From Bacillus sp. V2I10 (lineage in GTDB: Bacteria; Bacillota; Bacilli; Bacillales; Bacillaceae), in contig NZ_JAUSYV010000001.1 in NCBI RefSeq assembly GCF_030817055.1, positions 5,046,001 through 5,110,000 of the forward strand: a stretch of DNA of 64,000 bases. Reading direction: 5' to 3'. Under the pieces are notes generated by a model. It was not told the origin of the DNA. It was given only the letters and a program-made list of their open reading frames with translations, and did no database searches. Position 1 is the first letter of the stretch; every line of letters begins with the position of its first letter. Both the position numbers and the translations under genes were made by a program. Positions 59,728 through 64,000 of the stretch are shown in pieces.

Positions 59728-60517
59728 TAAACATACTGCTGCAAATTTGATAGTAGGATTTAAAAACCGGCGGATCGAATTCAACCAAATATGGACCTTC
59801 GCCTTTCTTCGCAAGCATTTGCTGAACGGTGCCTGCTCCGGATGCTTCTGTAAAAATGAGCTGAAAGGATGGAAGCTTGATGGCATAGCTTCTTGCTCGC
59901 CACTCATCATTCACCGTTTCCTCTCCCCTTGGCAAATCAAAGTATTTTCTCCATTTGGTAACAGCGGAATTTAAATCTTTTACGATATAATGTACGGCTG
60001 AAATAGATACGTCCAGGTTTTGAGCCCCCAAAGCACCGTTCTTATACAAGTCTTGCTTCCGTTCATCATCTGTCTGGTTCCATTGGATAAAAAAAGGCAG
60101 CGGACAGTCTTCATCACTTTGTTGTATGAAGAGCATTTTCCATTCTAATAAGCTGCCATCCTCTCTTTTTCTGCTGGCATCAATGACTTCTCCTGTCTCA
60201 AGCCCCTTTTCTTCAAGCTTCTGTTTCACTTCCTCAATCCGGTCAGTCCGGATTGCAAGCTGCCCCAAGCCTTCAGCACGCTGCTTTAACAGCCGGTGAA
60301 TAAGCGGATTATTTGCCGCATTTGCTTTCTTGCGGTCTTCAACAGCAAGAAACTCCAAGTAGGCCAGATCGCTGAAATAACACAGGCTGTTGTGAGACCC
60401 CCAGTTTTCATGACGTCCGCCCATAACAGCATGTAAATCGTGTTTTATGAACATATTTGCGGCTTCAAGTGGATGCCTGTCAACAAAATGAACGATGTGA
60501 TCAAGTTTGAATTCCAT
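59723..60517 (-). CDS. VOC/glyoxalase-like domain protein
   Basis: This 264-residue protein starts with a glyoxalase-like (PF13468-type) module (MEFKLDHIVHFVDRHP, GGRHENWGSHNSLCYF, DLAYLEFLAVED) and has a second related half from ~170 (ISAVHYIVKDLNSAVTKWRK). The His and Glu residues in these blocks are the likely metal ligands. The substrate is unknown. AAAGGAGTAAATCT precedes the ATG. It is divergent from the MFS gene, with ~180 bp between. Confidence 0.85.
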   Translation of the reverse strand: MEFKLDHIVHFVDRHPLEAANMFIKHDLHAVMGGRHENWGSHNSLCYFSDLAYLEFLAVEDRKKANAANNPLIHRLLKQRAEGLGQLAIRTDRIEEVKQKLEEKGLETGEVIDASRKREDGSLLEWKMLFIQQSDEDCPLPFFIQWNQTDDERKQDLYKNGALGAQNLDVSISAVHYIVKDLNSAVTKWRKYFDLPRGEETVNDEWRARSYAIKLPSFQLIFTEASGAGTVQQMLAKKGEGPYLVEFDPPVFKSYYQICSSMFK

Positions 60518-60698
60518 AGATTTACTCCTTTCTTAAAGCGGGTGATTCTCTCTCTTATTCTATAAATATATCCAAAACGGTCTTTCATTAAAACTTATCA
60601 TCTCTTAAAGGTATTCACAAGCATGAATACGTTGCTCTTCTATTCAGCTGAGGGGTATCATAGAGAAGGTGTGATTTTGAAAAAGCGAGGATAGCAGC

Positions 60699-61970
60699 AT
60701 GAGACTTAGGGATTGGGACCGAAATTTAAAAATACGCTTATTTGGCGAAGCATTGATGAATATTACATATTGGATGTTTTTCCCCTTTTTGACGATTTAT
60801 TTTGCTGAGGAATTCGGGAAGGAGCAGGCAGGATTTCTGCTTGTGTTTTCGCAGGTTTTTTCTGTTATGGCGAATTTAATGGGAGGCTACTGCGCGGACC
60901 GGTTCGGAAGGAAGAAAATGATGGTGCTGTCTGCTGTTGGTCAGGGACTGTCATTTCTTACGTTTGCTCTTTCCGTTTCCCCATGGTTTGAAGCTCCGCT
61001 TCTTGGTTTTTTCTGCTTTGCGCTTGCAGGAGTTTTCGGATCATTTTATTGGCCGGCAAGTCAGGCCATGATTGCAGATGTCGTAGAAGAAAAAGACCGA
61101 AGCAATGTGTTTGCCGTCTTCTACACGTCCATTAACCTGGCCGTCGTCATTGGCCCGATTTTGGGTGCTATTTTCTATGTGAATTATTTCTTTGAATTAT
61201 TGGTGTTTGCAGGGGTCGTTTGTTTCTTGCTTGCAGGATTGCTTTTTCTATGGACGCGCGAAACCGCCCCTTTTGCCGGCAGCAAGCTTGGCAGCGGCTC
61301 CAAGTGGTATGAATTTCTTCTTCATCAGATTCGGGAGTATAAGATTATTTTTAAGGATAAAGCATTCCTTCTTTATATTGGTGCAGGCGTGCTTGCAGCT
61401 CAAACCTTTATGCAGCTTGATATGCTGATTCCTGTGTATACAAAAGAAACCGTGCAGAATGAGCAGCTGTTCTCAATTGGAGATTGGTCCGTCTCTCTCG
61501 GGGGTGAGCAGGCTTTCGGGTTTCTGCTTTCAGAAAATGGCTTGCTTGTAGCCATCCTGACCATTTCCGTAACTAAGTGGATGACGGCCTATAAAGAAAG
61601 GAACGTTTTTATTCTTTCCTCTATTTTATACGGAGTGTCGATCTTCCTCTTTGGACAGTTCAGCTTTATCTGGGGACTTATTTTTGCTATGGCGCTCTTT
61701 ACATTTGCTGAACTGATGACCGCAGGTTTGCAGCAAAGCTTCGTCTCAAAGCTTGCTCCTGAACACATGCGAGGACAATATTTTGCCGCAGCCAGTCTTC
61801 GATATACCGTAGGGCGGACGATTGCCCCGCTTTCCATCCCGATGACGGTCTGGTTTGGTTTTCAATGGACGTTTGCCATTTTCGGGATCCTTGCATGCGT
61901 AAGTGCGCTGCTCTACTGGTTGATGTTTTCGGTTTATGAGAAAAGAAGTACAGCTGGCACACGGTCATAA
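60699..61970 (+). CDS. MFS transporter (drug-efflux type)
   Basis: This 423-residue 12-helix major facilitator has motif A GGYCADRFGRKKMMVLSA at ~60-77 and the motif-C-like glycine-rich INLAVVIGPILGAIFY at ~145. Both are typical of proton-linked multidrug exporters of the DHA1 type; the substrate is unknown. The ribosome site GCGAGGAT is moderate. It ends with a strong terminator shared with the converging MOSC gene. Confidence 0.88.
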   Translation: MRLRDWDRNLKIRLFGEALMNITYWMFFPFLTIYFAEEFGKEQAGFLLVFSQVFSVMANLMGGYCADRFGRKKMMVLSAVGQGLSFLTFALSVSPWFEAPLLGFFCFALAGVFGSFYWPASQAMIADVVEEKDRSNVFAVFYTSINLAVVIGPILGAIFYVNYFFELLVFAGVVCFLLAGLLFLWTRETAPFAGSKLGSGSKWYEFLLHQIREYKIIFKDKAFLLYIGAGVLAAQTFMQLDMLIPVYTKETVQNEQLFSIGDWSVSLGGEQAFGFLLSENGLLVAILTISVTKWMTAYKERNVFILSSILYGVSIFLFGQFSFIWGLIFAMALFTFAELMTAGLQQSFVSKLAPEHMRGQYFAAASLRYTVGRTIAPLSIPMTVWFGFQWTFAIFGILACVSALLYWLMFSVYEKRSTAGTRS

Positions 61971-61986
61971 GTCCGTGTGCTTTTTA
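61957..61986. terminator. Terminator of the MFS gene
   Basis: GCACACGG-TCATAAGT-CCGTGTGC followed by TTTTTACTG. Confidence 0.85.
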
Positions 61987-61993
61987 CTGATCT

Positions 61994-62638
61994 CTAAAGC
62001 CTTTTTTCAAAAGAAGATCTCCAGCTGTCTGACAATGCTTTTACTTCAAGGATTCTCATTATAGCCTCCGTATTTTGTTTATCATGGTATTTTATATGGT
62101 TAGCAGCAGCAATGGAAACACCGTTTGCTTGTGATTCAATCAGCTCCAAAGCATCTTCTTTGCTGACTTTTCCTTCTTTTAAAACACGAAAATAAAAGCC
62201 GGTAAACATCGTATTTTGAACCTGAACCGGCAAATCATTCACCTGGTGTTTCATAGCAAGCTTAAAGCACGGCTGCCGCGGCTGGCTTACTTCTACTACA
62301 GCTTCTCCAAGGTGAAAAACATCGCCAATATATACATCTTCCTCCGTCAGCCATCTGACTGTAAGGTTTTCTCCGAAAGCTCCCGGCTCTAATCGCATAC
62401 TCAAGGCATTTTCCCAGAAAGAATAATGATCAAACGAATACACGCAAACTGCTTTGTCCTCTCCTCCGTGATGTACGAGATCTGCCTGGCCATCTCCTTC
62501 AAAATTCGTTTTAGAGAGGAAAAGCTGCCGATCCACAGACTCCTTATATATTCCCGTTTCAATTTCACGGCCATTATATAAAACCTTCCTCGGCAGGCCA
62601 ACATTCAGTGATTCCAATGCATATCTCTTATTTTTCAC
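61994..62638 (-). CDS. yflK: MOSC domain protein YflK
   Basis: MOSC proteins handle activated sulphur or molybdenum-cofactor-linked reductions such as N-hydroxylated base detoxification. The 214-residue product has GDGQADLVHHGGEDKAVCVY, PGAFGENLTV, IGDVFHLGEAVVEVSQPRQP and the conserved Cys in QPCFKLA, as in B. subtilis YflK. I use the GTG at 62638, preceded by GATGGGGAAGCC. The ATG at 62701 would add a tail without homology. It may cooperate with molybdopterin enzymes, but none is adjacent. Confidence 0.9.
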   Translation of the reverse strand: MKNKRYALESLNVGLPRKVLYNGREIETGIYKESVDRQLFLSKTNFEGDGQADLVHHGGEDKAVCVYSFDHYSFWENALSMRLEPGAFGENLTVRWLTEEDVYIGDVFHLGEAVVEVSQPRQPCFKLAMKHQVNDLPVQVQNTMFTGFYFRVLKEGKVSKEDALELIESQANGVSIAAANHIKYHDKQNTEAIMRILEVKALSDSWRSSFEKRL

Positions 62639-62733
62639 GGCTTCCCCATCCTGTCTTTGACTATTTATCATTATTTTCCCACAAAGATGGTGCCAGCACA
62701 TTTAAAAGTTTAGAGCTTGCACCCGAATATTAC

Positions 62734-63216
62734 GTGAGTACCCAGATAGGAGGAATAAAGATTTCCCCTGTTTCAGGGGATCATAGACGCCGTATGAGTA
62801 CATAAGACATGGATTTTGCCTGTTTCAGGGTATCGTAGACGCTGTATGAGTACATAAAACTAGGATTTTCCCTGCTTCAGGGTATCATAGACGCCGTATG
62901 AGTACCTAAGACATGGATTTTCCCTGTTTCAGGGTATCATAGACGCCGTATGAGTACATAAAACCAGGATTTTCCCTGTTTCAGGGTATCATAGGCTCCG
63001 TATGAGTACCTAAGACATGGATTTCGCCTGTTTCAGGGTATCGTAGGCGCTGTATGAGTACCTAAAACCAGGATTTTTCCTGTTTCAGGGTATGTATGAG
63101 TACATAAAACCCGGAGTTTGCCTTATTCAGGGTATCATAGACGCCGTAAGAGTACCTAAGACATGGATTTTCCCTGTTTCAGGGTATCATAGATGCTGTA
63201 TGAGTACCTAAAACCC
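62734..63216. repeat. 52-bp minisatellite with alternating unit types
   Basis: Units start at 62792, 62844, 62896, 62948, 63000, 63052, 63094, 63146 and 63198; every step is 52 bp except one of 42 bp. A diverged flanking unit lies at 62734. Each contains GTATGAGTAC, a small hairpin CCCTG-TTT-CAGGG and ATCATAGACGCC. The 5' part alternates between CTAAGACATGG and TAAAACCAGG, so pairs of units (104 bp) form a higher-order repeat. No gene or cas sequence is associated. Confidence 0.92.
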
Positions 63217-63245
63217 TGAAAAAGAGCATCCAAATTGGATGCTCT
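63215..63245 (-). terminator. Terminator reading leftward into the minisatellite
   Basis: AGAGCATCC-AAATT-GGATGCTCT followed on the minus strand by TTTTTCAGG. It implies former or present transcription from the right. Confidence 0.75.
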
Positions 63246-63255
63246 GGGCAATTCT

Positions 63256-63408
63256 TCATTTCACCCCCGCAGGCACAACCTTTTGACTGATTGCATAGAT
63301 CAATTCAGACGGCATTGGAAAAGACACAGCTGCAGGATCAAGCGCAACAGCCGGGATAACCTTCTCTAAATCGCCCTCTGAACTACATCCCGCCAGTATA
63401 CAATGCCC
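63256..63408 (-). pseudogene. Remnant 3' coding frame of unknown family
   Basis: A 50-codon open frame on the minus strand ends PMPSELIYAISQKVVPAGVK and has no start. Just upstream another frame reads KRNVILCEVNELKLIILKG. Together they look like a frameshifted, 5'-truncated gene, supported by the terminator immediately downstream. I cannot name the family. Confidence 0.4.
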
Positions 63409-63572
63409 TTAAGAATAATCAGCTTCAGCTCATTGACCTCACACAAAATAACGTTCCTTTTCCCAAAAAATATATTAATCAATTTAAGCTTTCAACTCTT
63501 GCCATAATTCCAATCAGCCAGGTAAGCAACGTCATAGGCTGTGTTCTCGCCGATCATTACACTGGCCGTTAA

Positions 63573-63836
63573 CATTCGATTCAAAATCACGCAGAGCAGC
63601 TATCCCACTACTTTCATGAATTTGCGGCTCCCCATTCAAACCACATATTAAGCAACCGGGAAACGGAAGTGCTTCAGCATCTTGCAAATGGATATTGCAT
63701 GAAAGAAATGGCTTCATACATGAAGATCAGCGAATTTACCTTCCGGGATTACATAAGTGCCGTCATTCGAAAATTAGGGGTGAAGCATCGAGCAGAGGCT
63801 GTAGCTGTCGGATTAAGAAAAAGAATGATACATTAA
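63573..63836 (+). pseudogene. Remnant of a LuxR/NarL-type regulator (HTH end preserved)
   Basis: The frame is open for 87 codons without a start codon. Its end is a complete GerE/LuxR helix-turn-helix: LSNRETEVLQHLANGYCMKE, MASYMKISEFTFRDYISAVI, RKLGVKHRAEAVAVG. About 30 bp upstream of the frame another reading frame shows CVLADHYT, resembling the first strand of a receiver domain. This suggests a response regulator that lost its middle. A terminator follows the stop. A short HTH-only protein from an unseen start is less likely. Confidence 0.65.
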
Positions 63837-63845
63837 GCAGAAAAG

Positions 63846-63883
63846 CCCGCTGCATTTATTTGCATACGGGCTGATATTTTTAT
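63846..63883 (+). terminator. Terminator after the LuxR-type remnant
   Basis: AGCCCG-C-TGCA-TTTATT-TGCA-TA-CGGGCT followed by GATATTTTTATAGG. The remaining bases to 64000 show no gene. Confidence 0.7.
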
Positions 63884-64000
63884 AGGCTCTTATCTAAAAA
63901 CTTCGTTGCTTTTCAGGTCGTTTTAAGTACGTTCAAATGTTATTTCAGAGTGAGTTTTGAGCGATTTTATAGAAAGCAACACGAAACTTTACTGATAGAC

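Noticed and set aside
62734..63216. Possible CRISPR array
   Set aside because: The whole 52-bp unit is repeated with no variable spacers, the hairpin is internal, and no cas genes are nearby. It is a minisatellite.

Overview
The window looks like chromosomal DNA of a spore-forming, low-GC Firmicute of the family Bacillaceae (Bacillus sensu lato). The evidence is gene content and order. There are small acid-soluble spore protein genes with sigma-G-type promoters, a PdaA cortex deacetylase, and long runs of genes in the Bacillus subtilis yga/yfh, yfj and yfk order. Shine-Dalgarno sequences are strong, and TTG or GTG starts are common. I see no prophage, insertion sequence, rRNA, canonical tRNA or CRISPR array. 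The accessory flavour comes from intergenic DNA: repeats, decayed genes and regulatory sites.

Layout. 1-585: end-truncated Opp/Dpp-type ABC ATPase. 935-14365: a yga/yfh block with an ABC exporter, NtdP-type phosphatase, YgaB, SspE, FabL, YfhS, MutY, YfhP, YfhJ, SspK, YfhH, RecX, YfhF, an amidohydrolase, a GNAT acetyltransferase, YfhE and YfhD. 14.4-24.9 kb: assimilatory nitrate/nitrite gene set, made of a NarK/NasA transporter, nirB-nirD-SUMT and nasB-nasC. Each of the three transcription units has a TnrA-like palindrome about 70-80 bp before its start. 24.9-31.1 kb: YfmL helicase, RlmCD, YfjP, PdaA and class I fumarase. 31.5-35.7 kb: a 1409-residue secreted phosphodiester glycosidase/metallophosphoesterase. 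36-51 kb: yfk block ending in the cell-wall-anchored nucleotidase YfkN. 52-56.5 kb: trePAR trehalose operon with a readable promoter, paired TreR operators and two cre sites. 56.6-62.6 kb: DUF429, a photolyase-like protein, DUF1992, a VOC protein, an MFS exporter and YflK. 62.7-63.9 kb: a 52-bp minisatellite and two decayed gene remnants.

Most interesting items. (1) A leader RNA at about 13140-13316 before the GNAT gene. It carries a tRNA-like fold (D-like arm, short anticodon-like arm, canonical GTGGG-TTCGATT-CCCAC T arm). It is followed by two mutually exclusive hairpins, one of which buries the ribosome binding site. This is the architecture of a translational riboswitch or tRNA-mimic regulator that I do not recognise. 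(2) A cluster of co-oriented DnaA boxes at 14436-14620 between yfhD and the nitrate transporter. (3) The 52-bp minisatellite whose units alternate between two types, implying a 104-bp ancestral dimer. (4) A 191-bp tandem duplication of a terminator region next to the SUMT gene. (5) Catalytic-residue losses in the NasB sirohaem domain and in a short-chain dehydrogenase. (6) Decayed OsmC-like and LuxR/NarL-like genes.

Limits: everything was read by eye from the sequence and from knowledge of the families. No alignment, folding or database search was run. Symbols are assigned by resemblance to B. subtilis proteins and by gene order.
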